Position numbers and translations under genes: made by a program. Positions 34,411 to 43,472 of a stretch of 64,000 nucleotides of DNA are shown one piece after another. Source of the stretch: Lactiplantibacillus xiangfangensis. Its GTDB lineage: Bacteria > Bacillota > Bacilli > Lactobacillales > Lactobacillaceae. A model generated the notes under the pieces. The model was not told where the DNA came from, ran no database searches, and worked only from the letters and a program-made list of their open reading frames with translations. The DNA lies in NCBI RefSeq assembly GCF_001438845.1, contig NZ_JQCL01000080.1:1-64000 (forward strand). The letters are read 5' to 3'. Every line of letters starts with the position of its first letter. The stretch's first letter is position 1.

Positions 34411-35322
34411 ATGAATACGACGCAAGTGAAATGTTTTTTGTCTGTAGCTAAAACGCTTAACTTTACTAAATCGGCCGAAGAACTGTATTTATCACAGTCA
34501 ACGGTGTCAAAAAATATTAAAAACCTTGAAAAAGAAATTCAAGTCAAATTAGTTAATCGAAATTATCACCACGTTTATTTGACTGAAAAGGGAAAGATTT
34601 TCTATAACCGTATGTCACTAATTGCTGCGGAGATTGATAGTACGGTGGCTAACTTGCAACAAGGCCAGGTAATTGATCGACCAAAGATTAAAATGGGCTA
34701 CACGGACTTACCATTTGAAAAAAAGTGGCTCCCGATTGCGTTAAAGCTGACGAATGCCCAGACACACATCGACTTAGTGCCGTACTTTGTGAATCCAGGG
34801 CGTGAGCACCGGATTACGCAATTGATCACGAATGGGACCGTTGATTTAATGCTTATTCAACGGGATATCATGAAGAAAGCGGACGGGACTAAGTATTTTG
34901 AATTGTTTAAAAAGGTATTTTCCATCATCGCTTATGAAAATGACCCGCTATTCTTAAAACAGCAGATTACTTTTGATGATTTAATTGGGCATAATATTTA
35001 TTTGTGGAATGGTAATGATGATTTCCCAGCAATTGAAAGTTTAAAGTATAGCTTGAATACCCATGCACCTAGTATTAGTTTTAGCGAAGCAGACGATACT
35101 TCGACCATCATTGCGTATATTCGTGCGGGTATGGGTATTGGGATTGTTCCAAGTGTTCTTTATAACAAGGATGATACGGATTTGAGGTACATTCCATTAG
35201 ATGCCAAACAAGTCTTGTCGTACGGCATTGTCTATGCGCAGGATAGTGAACGACCAGAGCTTATTTCAGAGGTCAATAAGTTGGTTGCACGGGCGGTAAA
35301 CGTGGCTAAAGTCAATTTTTGA
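34411..35322 (+). CDS. LysR-family transcriptional regulator
   Basis: About 303 residues from ATG 34411 (MNTTQVKCFLSV); ATG 34402 is also in frame and neither has a strong ribosome binding site. The N-terminal helix-turn-helix AKTLNFTKSAEELYLSQSTVSKNIKNLEKEI is followed by a periplasmic-binding-protein-like effector domain (about 90-300) with IAYIRAGMGIGIVPSVLY. It is divergent from the MFS/flavoprotein operon and probably regulates it in response to the transported substrate. Confidence 0.9.
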   Translation: MNTTQVKCFLSVAKTLNFTKSAEELYLSQSTVSKNIKNLEKEIQVKLVNRNYHHVYLTEKGKIFYNRMSLIAAEIDSTVANLQQGQVIDRPKIKMGYTDLPFEKKWLPIALKLTNAQTHIDLVPYFVNPGREHRITQLITNGTVDLMLIQRDIMKKADGTKYFELFKKVFSIIAYENDPLFLKQQITFDDLIGHNIYLWNGNDDFPAIESLKYSLNTHAPSISFSEADDTSTIIAYIRAGMGIGIVPSVLYNKDDTDLRYIPLDAKQVLSYGIVYAQDSERPELISEVNKLVARAVNVAKVNF

Positions 35323-35385
35323 TTTGGAAAAAAGTTGAATGATTTTTAAGCTGATGAATTTAAAATTGCTAATTAAGTAAAATCA

Positions 35386-35440
35386 AAAAAGGCTCGCTGT
35401 TTGAATCCTCCTTACGAAGAGGACTCAAACAGCGAGCCTA
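35386..35440. terminator. Bidirectional terminator between lysR and the glycan operon
   Basis: AGGCTCGCTGTTTGA and TCAAACAGCGAGCCT form a perfect 15-bp stem, with an inner CCTC/GAGG pair and A/T-rich flanks. Confidence 0.85.
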
Positions 35441-35503
35441 TATTTGTTGTTCAAAAGTAAATCTTTAGCACACTGGTTTTGCCGACAAGCGAGAAATTTA
35501 GTT

Positions 35504-37354
35504 TTAACGCGACTGTGAGACTAAGGTCAGGTGACCACGTTGGACGCGATAGAATCCCGGATGAATACGTTGATGGTAAAACTTGCGCATTCCCTTTGTA
35601 AAGGACTTGTCAGCTTCGGGAACGGCAACGTACTCGTATTGCTGTAAGTTCTTGCGAAAGGCCGTTTTTTGCTTGCTAAAGGTGGCTTGACCCGTCGCGT
35701 TGTTCGTAAAGAAGTAGTAGTTCGCTAAGTAACCAGCGTAGTAAGTGTTAACTTCAACCTTATGCGGATCGATGATCAGAATCTTGGTATCGTTTAACTT
35801 CGTCCAAGGTTTGGCGATAGTGGTGATCATCACGGGAAGGGTACGTCGGTTATAGTTATTAGTAAAGTTTGTCCCGTTGATTTCAGAGTACATCATGATA
35901 ACAGCGAAGAACATGATGAGAAATGACGCCAGTTGATACCCGTTCTTTGTCCAAATGGAACGAAAATTGCGGGGACTCCGTTCAGCGAGGTTTTGCTCAT
36001 AAAAGGTTTCATCAATGACGCGGACCAAAACGATGGCCCCGATGAACAGGTTCAACACGACCGTTGTGGACATGTAGCGTTCAAACCCATCAAGGGTGAT
36101 GGCTTCGTCATAGGGCATCGACAAGACGTACATCCCTAGCAGACTGAAATAGTAAAGTAACGAGACGAGGTCTAACCAGCCCAACACTTTAAGTAGGCCG
36201 TTTGGATGGTGGCACGCGTACTTAATAATTGCCCAGCCCCCGATTAGGAGCAGGTTGAGTGCCAAAAAGCCCTGCGTAGATAACGATCCCAGGCTAAAGA
36301 TCTGTTTGAGAAACTGTTGGCCGATGCTGATGAAACCATGGAGGCCATCGTGGGACAGTTGGTGGGAATAGGCTTGAGCACTAATTTCGTGCTTGGAAGT
36401 CGTGAACGTCAATTTGACGTGGATTTCCCACCAAATAAACGGTAAGGCACCTACCAAGAGGGTACCAATCCAGGTGACGACAACGCGCAGTGCTTTTTTG
36501 AACCAATGGCTAGCTGAGGGTTGCTTAATCAATGAATATAAATAGTAAACCGCAATAATGGCGACAAAAAAGGCCGCGGAGTTTTTGACTAGCAAGAGCG
36601 ACCCGCTAAATAAAGCCACGTGGGCCATTTGGATGCGGGGCTGACGCTGGTAAACGAAGATGCCGCCTAGGGCGGCCATGGTGAGAATGGCTAAGACGTA
36701 ATCAACCAGTAAATTATTCAAGCGAATGTTGATATTAAAGACGTACGAAATCGCAATCGTCAGGCATAACAGCATCGAGTTAAGTCCCCGGGTTCGGTCA
36801 CGTAACGTGGCAAAGATGGCGTAACTCGCTGCCCAAATTAGGATGAATTGGGCGACGAGCATCGTGCCGGAACTAAAGCCCGTGAAGGTGACAAATTGGG
36901 TGATAAATAACGCGGTAGCCGGTGGATACGACGTAAAGGAAATAATCGTATCACTCGGACCGGGTAGGTGCCCCGTGTAAGTCAAAAATTTAACGATGGT
37001 GGCCCAGTGAGAAAAATTATCGTAGTGGATAAGTGGACTCCGGAAAAGCACCAGCGCCATGATGAAGCCTAGAAAAATCATCCAGGCATCAAAGAGGTGA
37101 AGGCCTTCATAATGAAAGGCAACTTTTCCAAAGTGACCTAGGACTAACCGGGCAATCAGTAAAACGACACCCAAGCTGGTGACGACCCACATACCGATTC
37201 GTAGCCAGCCGAGCATTGCAAAAACGTACAGTAACATGATTTGGACTAGAATGCCGGTAATCCAAGTTAAATACGGGTTAATTCTGAGCCAACGCATCGT
37301 GCTGCTGTAGCCAATCAACGCGAGTGCAAAGAAAATGAGACCAATGAATGCCAC
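35504..37354 (-). CDS. Polytopic membrane protein, probable GT-C glycosyltransferase
   Basis: 616 residues with about 11-12 membrane helices and a C-terminal extracytoplasmic region of about 120 residues (from EINGTNFTNNYNRRTLP). After helix 3 there is HYDNFSHWATIVKFLTYTGHLP, an Asp-containing first loop like that of GT-C enzymes, followed by SYPPATALFITQFV. It is paralogous to the gene directly upstream (37377), with the same loop and tail. The two are the last genes of an operon with a PilZ-type synthase and a GT2-GtrA protein. Predicted to move sugars from lipid carriers at the outer membrane face; the specific reaction is unknown. Confidence 0.65.
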   Translation of the reverse strand: MAFIGLIFFALALIGYSSTMRWLRINPYLTWITGILVQIMLLYVFAMLGWLRIGMWVVTSLGVVLLIARLVLGHFGKVAFHYEGLHLFDAWMIFLGFIMALVLFRSPLIHYDNFSHWATIVKFLTYTGHLPGPSDTIISFTSYPPATALFITQFVTFTGFSSGTMLVAQFILIWAASYAIFATLRDRTRGLNSMLLCLTIAISYVFNINIRLNNLLVDYVLAILTMAALGGIFVYQRQPRIQMAHVALFSGSLLLVKNSAAFFVAIIAVYYLYSLIKQPSASHWFKKALRVVVTWIGTLLVGALPFIWWEIHVKLTFTTSKHEISAQAYSHQLSHDGLHGFISIGQQFLKQIFSLGSLSTQGFLALNLLLIGGWAIIKYACHHPNGLLKVLGWLDLVSLLYYFSLLGMYVLSMPYDEAITLDGFERYMSTTVVLNLFIGAIVLVRVIDETFYEQNLAERSPRNFRSIWTKNGYQLASFLIMFFAVIMMYSEINGTNFTNNYNRRTLPVMITTIAKPWTKLNDTKILIIDPHKVEVNTYYAGYLANYYFFTNNATGQATFSKQKTAFRKNLQQYEYVAVPEADKSFTKGMRKFYHQRIHPGFYRVQRGHLTLVSQSR

Positions 37355-37376
37355 GAGAATCCCTCCGATTAATGAA

Positions 37377-39221
37377 TTAGTGAATGCGTTTTAAACCGTG
37401 CGGTGTTACTTTAAAGAATCCAGTAATGACGTGCTGGTGATAAGCCTTATGAGTAAGCACCGTAAACGTACGGTGGGTTTCAGGGATGGCGACGTAATCA
37501 AATTTTTGTACGGTCGCCTTGAAAGCCTTAGGGGTCATCATAAAGTTTTCCTGGCCAATGGCTTTGTCAGTAAAGAAGTAATAGCGTCCTACGTAACCGG
37601 CATAGTAGTCGTTGACGTCGACTTCCTCGGGATCAACGATGAGGACCTTGGCGTGATTTAAATGAGTCCACGGTTTCGCAATTCGCTTCATTTGTAGCGG
37701 TAGCGTGTTGTGGTTCATTTTGTTAGTAAAGTTTGTCCCGGTAATTTCAGAGTACATCATTGTAATGGCAAAGAAGCCCACGACTAACGTGGAGACTTGA
37801 TAGATATTTTTAGTGGCCGCGTTTTTAAAGGACTGGGTATCCCGCTTTTGAAAGTTTTGCTCAAATTGCAAGTTATCTAGGACCCGAACGAGTGCCACGG
37901 CGCCAATAAACAAGTTGATGATTACAATACTACCCATGTAGCGTTCAAAACCGTCTAAGATGATGGCTTCTGCGTAGGGCATTGAAAGGATGTACATACC
38001 AAATAGGCTGCCGTAATAGGCAATAAAGACGATATCTAATAGGACGGCCATGCCGAACAGATCATTACGGCGGTGCATCCGCAAACGGGTGTAAAGCCAC
38101 GTTCCGATTAAGACCACGTTAATCAGTAGGATTCCCTTGGTCGAAAGCGAATTAAGACTTAGAATCTGTTCAATAAATTTATGAGCAATTTTTAGTAATT
38201 GTTGGTGACTTTCACCACCCAGTTGCTTGGAGTACGCTTGCGCACTAATTTGGTGTTTTGAAACCGTAAACGTGTGTTTAACGTGCCAGTTCCACCATAG
38301 GAACGGTAAGAGCCCGATGCCAATGGTGCTGACAAATTGTAGCGGTACGGCGATAAGCCGCCGGTACCAGTGACCACGCCCGTTTGCAATCAGGGTATAC
38401 AGGAAGTAGCACCCAATCATCACGACAAAGAACGTCGCGGAGTTTTTGACCAACATTAACGCGCCGATAAAGATGGCGGTGTGCGCGCATAGTAACGCTG
38501 GCTTTTTCTTGTAGGCAAAGATCCCAAGTAAGGCTGCGACCGCAATGATTGGCAGCACGTAATCAACTAACAAGTTATTAAGACGGATAGCGACGTTAAA
38601 AACAAATGAGATGGCCAACGTGAAGCAGAGCGCAAAGCTTGTCAGTGCGCGGGAACGGTCCCGGAGACCGGCGAAGATGGCGTATCCGGATGCCCAGATT
38701 AATATAAATTGGGCGACCAGGGCCGTACCATCGCTAAAGCCCGTCCAGTGCACAAATTGGGTAATAAAAAGTGCAGTTGCGGGCGGGTACGACGTAAATG
38801 AAATCAGGTGATCCGTTGCTCCGGGAAGTCGGCCCGTAAACGTCATGAATTTGACCATGACGGCCCAGTGCGAAAAGTTGTCGTAGTGGACCAGGGGACT
38901 TTTCAGCAACGTTTGGCCCATGGCAATTCCTAAGCCAATCATCCAGAAATCAAAAAGGTGAATCCCTTCGAATTTCAGTCGGCCTTTGTGCCAAAATCCT
39001 AAAATAAACCAAAATACGACTAAGGCGATCCCTAAATAGGTGGTGATTTGAATCCCTAAGTTCAACATGCCGAGCATCGCAAAAACGTACAGCATTAAAA
39101 TTTGAACGAGCATCGCGGTAATCCAAGCTAAGTAGGGACTAATTCCCAATCGACGCAGGGTCCCGTTGTAGCCTAGTAATCCTAAGAAGTAAATAAAAAA
39201 TCCAATCCAAGCGTTCATCAA
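37377..39221 (-). CDS. Polytopic membrane protein, probable GT-C glycosyltransferase (paralog)
   Basis: 614 residues starting MMNAWIGFFIYFLGLLGYN. It has the same plan as the 35504 protein: helices in the first 480 residues, loop HYDNFSHWAVMVKFMTFTGRLP, SYPPATALFITQFVHW, and a soluble tail starting EITGTNFTNKMNHNTLPL. Identity is spread over the whole length, so the pair arose by tandem duplication. Its start is 14 bases after the stop of the upstream synthase, so co-translation is likely. Function inferred only from topology and operon context. Confidence 0.65.
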   Translation of the reverse strand: MMNAWIGFFIYFLGLLGYNGTLRRLGISPYLAWITAMLVQILMLYVFAMLGMLNLGIQITTYLGIALVVFWFILGFWHKGRLKFEGIHLFDFWMIGLGIAMGQTLLKSPLVHYDNFSHWAVMVKFMTFTGRLPGATDHLISFTSYPPATALFITQFVHWTGFSDGTALVAQFILIWASGYAIFAGLRDRSRALTSFALCFTLAISFVFNVAIRLNNLLVDYVLPIIAVAALLGIFAYKKKPALLCAHTAIFIGALMLVKNSATFFVVMIGCYFLYTLIANGRGHWYRRLIAVPLQFVSTIGIGLLPFLWWNWHVKHTFTVSKHQISAQAYSKQLGGESHQQLLKIAHKFIEQILSLNSLSTKGILLINVVLIGTWLYTRLRMHRRNDLFGMAVLLDIVFIAYYGSLFGMYILSMPYAEAIILDGFERYMGSIVIINLFIGAVALVRVLDNLQFEQNFQKRDTQSFKNAATKNIYQVSTLVVGFFAITMMYSEITGTNFTNKMNHNTLPLQMKRIAKPWTHLNHAKVLIVDPEEVDVNDYYAGYVGRYYFFTDKAIGQENFMMTPKAFKATVQKFDYVAIPETHRTFTVLTHKAYHQHVITGFFKVTPHGLKRIH

Positions 39222-39235
39222 AGTAGTGACTCCTT

Positions 39236-41221
39236 TTAAAACCGATTAAAGCGCCGACTCCAGTTCCGTTCGTAAGTACGGGCCCGGACGATCAAGTTCA
39301 TATACAATTCATCAAATGGGGTAACCCACGTGTCTTGGACACGGGGCAACGTCTTGTTTGCGCCGTCGTAAATGAGTTGCAAGTAGTGGTCCCGGTTTTC
39401 GTCAGGTGGGACCTGCACTTGTACACTGTAGATGGTGTTGTTACCGCGTTGACTAATGCGGGCAACTTTACCGGATAACTGCACGTCGAACTTGCCGTGC
39501 GCAACTGTGAGTTTAATCGTATCGCCCGTCTTGATCTTGTCGACGGGGCCATCGGTGGTGGTGAAAGCTATCCCACCTTCGGAAACATCTTCGGTGACCA
39601 TTTTGTGCCATTTACCGGCGTCATCTTGAACCTTGCCTGGCACTTGCCGAATAAACCGTTCGTTTTTACGATAAACGGGACGTCCCATGGAGATAAATAG
39701 GCACATACTCAAATTAATAAAGTGCATGAGTAGCCAGAAAGTAATGACACTTCCGACCAGAATTTCGGAACCGTATTTGCCATAGTTAAACTTAATAATC
39801 GCAACCACGGTAATCGTCCATAAAATTAAGTAGGGCAAGATATACAATTTATCTTTGATCGAGTAAGTGACGTTTTTAGAGGTCACCTTGAACTTCTTAG
39901 CCTTAATCCCTAACGTCTCTAGAATGACCGGAATGAAGAGGTAGGGGGCAAAGAAGGTTTCTTGCACTTCGCCCCAACGTTCATTACGAATCTTGGCCGT
40001 GTCGCCCATTCCGGAAGTATCTCCCATGACGTAGTGCAGGAGGAAATACCCGGGCGCCCACACGACCATTAGGATCCAGAAGTTCGCATTAACGACTTGA
40101 ATCTTAAAGAGGGCGTAAAGAATGGGTGCAATCATGTAAATCATGCGTCGGAAAAAGGCCCACCAATAAAAGTAGGTATTAATTAAGATAATTCGGTTCA
40201 TCATTGAGAGTTTGGGATTAGTGAAAATGTGCAGGTTGCGACAACTCTGCATGACACCGCGGGCCCAACGCGTCCGTTGCTTGATGACCCCCTTCATATC
40301 AATCGGGGTTATCCCGCTTGATTGGGGCACTTTGGTGGCCAAGCTAATATAGCCGGCCATATTTAACATGGTACCCAGTTCAAAGTCTTCGGTGATCGTG
40401 TCGGTCGGGAAACCACCGACTTCGTCCACTGCTTTACGTAAGAAGACGGCGTTCGACCCGGTAAAGAGCGCCCGCTTATTTCCCCCGTTTAAGACGTTAA
40501 TATCCCGAGAAAAGAAGTCCTGTTCGTTGGGGATGATCTTTTCTGAGAAGAGGTTAAATTGGAAAATATCGGCGTTGTAAAAACTTTGGGGCGTTTGGAC
40601 AAAGCCCAGTGGTTCAGTGTGATCAGGATCATCGGTCAATTGTTGAAAGTTTTGGGTAAATAACGGTACGGTATTGCGAAGAAAACCGGAAAAGGGAATC
40701 ATATCGGTATCGAAAATAACAAACAGTGGTGAATCCAACTTAGCCAGGGTGTTATTGATGTTCCCGGACTTAGCCTGTTTGTTACCTTCCATGCCGGAAT
40801 AACCGACGTGATAATGTTTGGCTAACGCCTGAACTTCTGGCCGGTTGCCGTCGTCGGCAATGACCACGTGGACCTTGCTCTTATCCGGGTAGTCGATGTA
40901 GGTCGCGGCGTTTACCGTTTTGCGCAATAAGTCGACTTCTTCGTTATGGGTCACGATGATAATGTCGACGTCTGGCAGTGGTTGGGTCGTGCTGTAGTCT
41001 GGCATCTCTAAGCGCCACTTTTGCTTAGTTGAAAGCATCCGGAAGAAAATTAAAATAAAGCCGGTGGTATTCGACAGAATTTCGCTGATGACTAATAACA
41101 AGGCAAAAATCAGAATAAAGATGTTTGCGTGCCAGGGAATCGTGAAAAAGATCCGCCATAACAAATAAATTACTGATAAAAGAATCGCTAGAAAATAAAG
41201 GACCCGGCGACGGTTAGACAT
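39236..41221 (-). CDS. Membrane GT2 polysaccharide synthase with C-terminal PilZ domain
   Basis: 661 residues from ATG 41221 (MSNRRRVLYFL), preceded by AAGGAAGG and overlapping the GT2-GtrA stop by 8 bases. Two N-terminal helices are followed by a cellulose-synthase-like catalytic domain with all motifs: VTHNEE, VVIADDGNRP, FDTDM (DxD), TEDFELG (TED) and QRTRWARG (QxxRW), then membrane helices. The C-terminal PilZ domain (about 535-640) has RKNER (RxxxR) and DVSEGG (DxSxxG), the cyclic-di-GMP binding signature. It should polymerise and export a sugar chain under c-di-GMP control (inference from family). The polymer is unknown. Confidence 0.88.
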   Translation of the reverse strand: MSNRRRVLYFLAILLSVIYLLWRIFFTIPWHANIFILIFALLLVISEILSNTTGFILIFFRMLSTKQKWRLEMPDYSTTQPLPDVDIIIVTHNEEVDLLRKTVNAATYIDYPDKSKVHVVIADDGNRPEVQALAKHYHVGYSGMEGNKQAKSGNINNTLAKLDSPLFVIFDTDMIPFSGFLRNTVPLFTQNFQQLTDDPDHTEPLGFVQTPQSFYNADIFQFNLFSEKIIPNEQDFFSRDINVLNGGNKRALFTGSNAVFLRKAVDEVGGFPTDTITEDFELGTMLNMAGYISLATKVPQSSGITPIDMKGVIKQRTRWARGVMQSCRNLHIFTNPKLSMMNRIILINTYFYWWAFFRRMIYMIAPILYALFKIQVVNANFWILMVVWAPGYFLLHYVMGDTSGMGDTAKIRNERWGEVQETFFAPYLFIPVILETLGIKAKKFKVTSKNVTYSIKDKLYILPYLILWTITVVAIIKFNYGKYGSEILVGSVITFWLLMHFINLSMCLFISMGRPVYRKNERFIRQVPGKVQDDAGKWHKMVTEDVSEGGIAFTTTDGPVDKIKTGDTIKLTVAHGKFDVQLSGKVARISQRGNNTIYSVQVQVPPDENRDHYLQLIYDGANKTLPRVQDTWVTPFDELYMNLIVRARTYERNWSRRFNRF

Positions 41222-42296
41222 GTTGAGGACCTTCCTTAAAAATAACGTCACGTTGAATCTGGTAGCTAATAATGAAGAGGATGAAGTCGACAATCATTTT
41301 AGCTAGGGTTGGAACCAACTGGCCATTGGTGGCTGGTAGCAGCGTGGTGAGTAAGTCGGTAAAGAACCCTGAGGCTAACATTTGTACGATAAATAAACAC
41401 CCGTACTTAATTAACGTTTGGCTGCCGGCGTGATTGAAAACAACGCGGTGGTTAATTGAATAGTTTGCAAGCGAAGAGGCCACGCGTGAAACGATGGTGG
41501 CCATTAAAATACTGTTCAAAACGTGGTTGCCGAGAACAAAAAGGACAAGGTAAAAAAGGCTAATATCGATTAAGAAGGAGATTAGCCCGCTAGCAGCAAA
41601 TTTTAAAAATCGTGAATAGATGGCAACGGAATCACGAATAACCCGAAAATGTGAAGAAGCGTTACCGGCCAAGTAAATCGTGGGAATCGGTTGTTCGACG
41701 ATTTTAACTTGGTGCTTTTTGGCTTGGAGCAACATATCAAATTCGAATTCAAACCGGTCACCGGGAAAATTGATCAGTTCTGCCATGTACGTGACTGGAA
41801 TCACCCGTAACCCCGTCTGGGTATCGGAAATAGTTTGTCGCGTTAGTAGTCGTACCAAGGCTCTGGTCAGTAAATTGCCGAATTGACTACGGAAGGGGAT
41901 GTCGTTGGTAAAGTGACGGACCCCGATGACTAGCCGGTGCGGATTGTCCGCAAACTTGGTTAAGCAACTCTGGAGTGCGTCAGCGGTATGCTGGCCGTCA
42001 GAGTCCATGGTGGCAACGCCGTCGATGTCCGGAAAATGCTTCTGGACGTAGGCAAAGCCGGTTTTGAGCGCCGCCCCCTTACCGCGGTTTTGAGGATGGT
42101 GGCGAATGGTCAGGTCAGGATAATTGCGGATCAATTCTTGAAAAATGGCTTGGTGTTTGGTATCACTGCCATCATCCACAATAATGATTTTTTTAATGAT
42201 GTTGTTTAATGTCGTGGTGGTTGTAATGTTGTTAATCAGCTCAATTAACTTATTGTCTGGGTTAAGAGCTGGAATGATGACGCCGATACTTATCAT
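41214..42296 (-). CDS. GT2 glycosyltransferase fused to GtrA-like membrane domain
   Basis: 360 residues. The N-terminal GT2 domain of the dolichyl-phosphate-mannose synthase type (VIIPALNPDNKL, IIIVDDGSD, TMDSDGQHTADAL) is followed by a GtrA domain of four helices (about 235-355, FLIDISLFYLVLF). This fusion typically makes a polyprenyl-phosphate sugar donor and flips it, feeding GT-C enzymes. That suits the two GT-C-like proteins of the same operon. First gene of the operon 42296-35504. Confidence 0.87.
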   Translation of the reverse strand: MISIGVIIPALNPDNKLIELINNITTTTTLNNIIKKIIIVDDGSDTKHQAIFQELIRNYPDLTIRHHPQNRGKGAALKTGFAYVQKHFPDIDGVATMDSDGQHTADALQSCLTKFADNPHRLVIGVRHFTNDIPFRSQFGNLLTRALVRLLTRQTISDTQTGLRVIPVTYMAELINFPGDRFEFEFDMLLQAKKHQVKIVEQPIPTIYLAGNASSHFRVIRDSVAIYSRFLKFAASGLISFLIDISLFYLVLFVLGNHVLNSILMATIVSRVASSLANYSINHRVVFNHAGSQTLIKYGCLFIVQMLASGFFTDLLTTLLPATNGQLVPTLAKMIVDFILFIISYQIQRDVIFKEGPQHV

Positions 42297-42729
42297 AATG
42301 TTTCCCCGGTTTCTTTCTATATAATTAGTAGAAATAATCTACTATAATTTCTCGTGTCGTAGACTATAAGAAAAGGTTCACTAGGAATTATATTAACTAT
42401 TAATTAAGACCTGTGGTAACTAGTTGGGGAAATAGTTTAAATAAATTGACATAAAGACTGAGATGGCAGTGTTAATAGAGCTGTTATGGTCTTTTATTAG
42501 GACGGATACGGGTCATTTTACTTAAGTCGTTTCATAACTAAATTAATGACTGTGGTGATGGATAATGATTATCTCGAAGGGGGATGAAAAATTAGAATTG
42601 CGGGATAAATGTTTTAAATCGGTGCGGATTGAAAGTAAGTGTATTTATTTAGGGGTCTTTTCACGCTTGCCCCTAGTCAAAGTAAGCGGTTTTGTGTAAA
42701 ATAGGTAGGTAGAAATTAGGAGGGATAAC
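42297..42729. other. Intergenic region upstream of the glycan operon
   Basis: 430 AT-rich bases between divergent genes. A small inverted repeat TAGTA/TACTA flanks GAAATAATC near 42330, and an AGGGG/CCCCT pair occurs at 42651-42675. Promoters for both directions must lie here but none is clear enough to mark. No gene seen. Confidence 0.4.
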
Positions 42730-43143
42730 GTGGTTTTAGGTGCGATGAGCGGTTGGAATTACATCAACATTGTGTTGATTATTATAATCGCGGCTTATTT
42801 TATTTATGAGCTGTACAGTTACATTCGGCGGCGACAAGTTTCCACGATGCTGGAAGAGGAAGATTTTCAGGCAGGAATGCGGAAAGCGCAAGTGGTTGAT
42901 TTACGTGAAAAGAAGGAATTTGATGCGGGCCATATTTTAGGGGCACGGAATATTCCTTTCAATACGTTAAAAGTACGGATGAATGAGCTTCGTACGGACA
43001 TGCCAGTCTACGTTTATGATCAAACTCACACGTTGAGCACGCGGGCCGTAGTGACCTTGCATAAAAATGGGTTTAAAGAATTATACATTTTAAAACCTGG
43101 CTATGCGCGTTGGGAAGGTAAGACTAAAAAAGCGAAGTATTAA
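42730..43143 (+). CDS. Membrane-anchored rhodanese-like protein lacking the catalytic Cys
   Basis: 137 residues from GTG 42730 with AGGAGGG 6-7 bases upstream. One N-terminal membrane helix (about 9-28) is followed by a rhodanese domain (VVDLREKKEFDAGHILGARNIPF). In the active loop, where sulfurtransferases have a Cys after the strand VYVY, this protein reads DQTHTLSTRA, so the sulfur-carrying Cys is absent. It is likely a binding or structural version of the fold (YqhL-like group). Monocistronic. Confidence 0.85.
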   Translation: MVLGAMSGWNYINIVLIIIIAAYFIYELYSYIRRRQVSTMLEEEDFQAGMRKAQVVDLREKKEFDAGHILGARNIPFNTLKVRMNELRTDMPVYVYDQTHTLSTRAVVTLHKNGFKELYILKPGYARWEGKTKKAKY

Positions 43144-43145
43144 AA

Positions 43146-43196
43146 AATGGCGGCCGGAACAAAATTAGTTTTTGTTCGTGCCACCATTTTTTATTT
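43146..43196. terminator. Shared terminator for convergent genes
   Basis: AAAATGG...CCATTTT with AACAAA/TTTGTT pairing inside and a T-rich end. Confidence 0.7.
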
Positions 43197-43198
43197 GA

Positions 43199-43375
43199 TT
43201 AGCCGTTATGTGCTGAACGACTCTTACGCATTGCCTTTTTACGGCTTTCTTCAAACTTGTTTTCTTGGTCTTCAATTGGATCGACAACTTGTTTCTTAAA
43301 AGATAAAACGGAACCAATCACGGCACCCGCCGTTGCAACGACCCCGAATAAGAAGCCACGTGTAAATGATTTCAT
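43199..43375 (-). CDS. DUF3042-family small membrane protein
   Basis: 58 residues on the minus strand, ATG at 43375 with AGGAGGTTC upstream. An N-terminal membrane helix (MKSFTRGFLFGVVATAGAVI) precedes a charged helix (DPIEDQENKFEESRKKAMRK). The pattern is that of the DUF3042 proteins of lactic acid bacteria, which are found in this length and gene setting. Function unknown. Confidence 0.8.
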   Translation of the reverse strand: MKSFTRGFLFGVVATAGAVIGSVLSFKKQVVDPIEDQENKFEESRKKAMRKSRSAHNG

Positions 43376-43472
43376 AGTCTGAACCTCCTAGCTGTTATTA
43401 GTATCATTATGCTTGTTTTTGCTTGAGATATCAATGATTTAAAGCCTAAATTTCGAAAAGTGGGGTGGGAAA

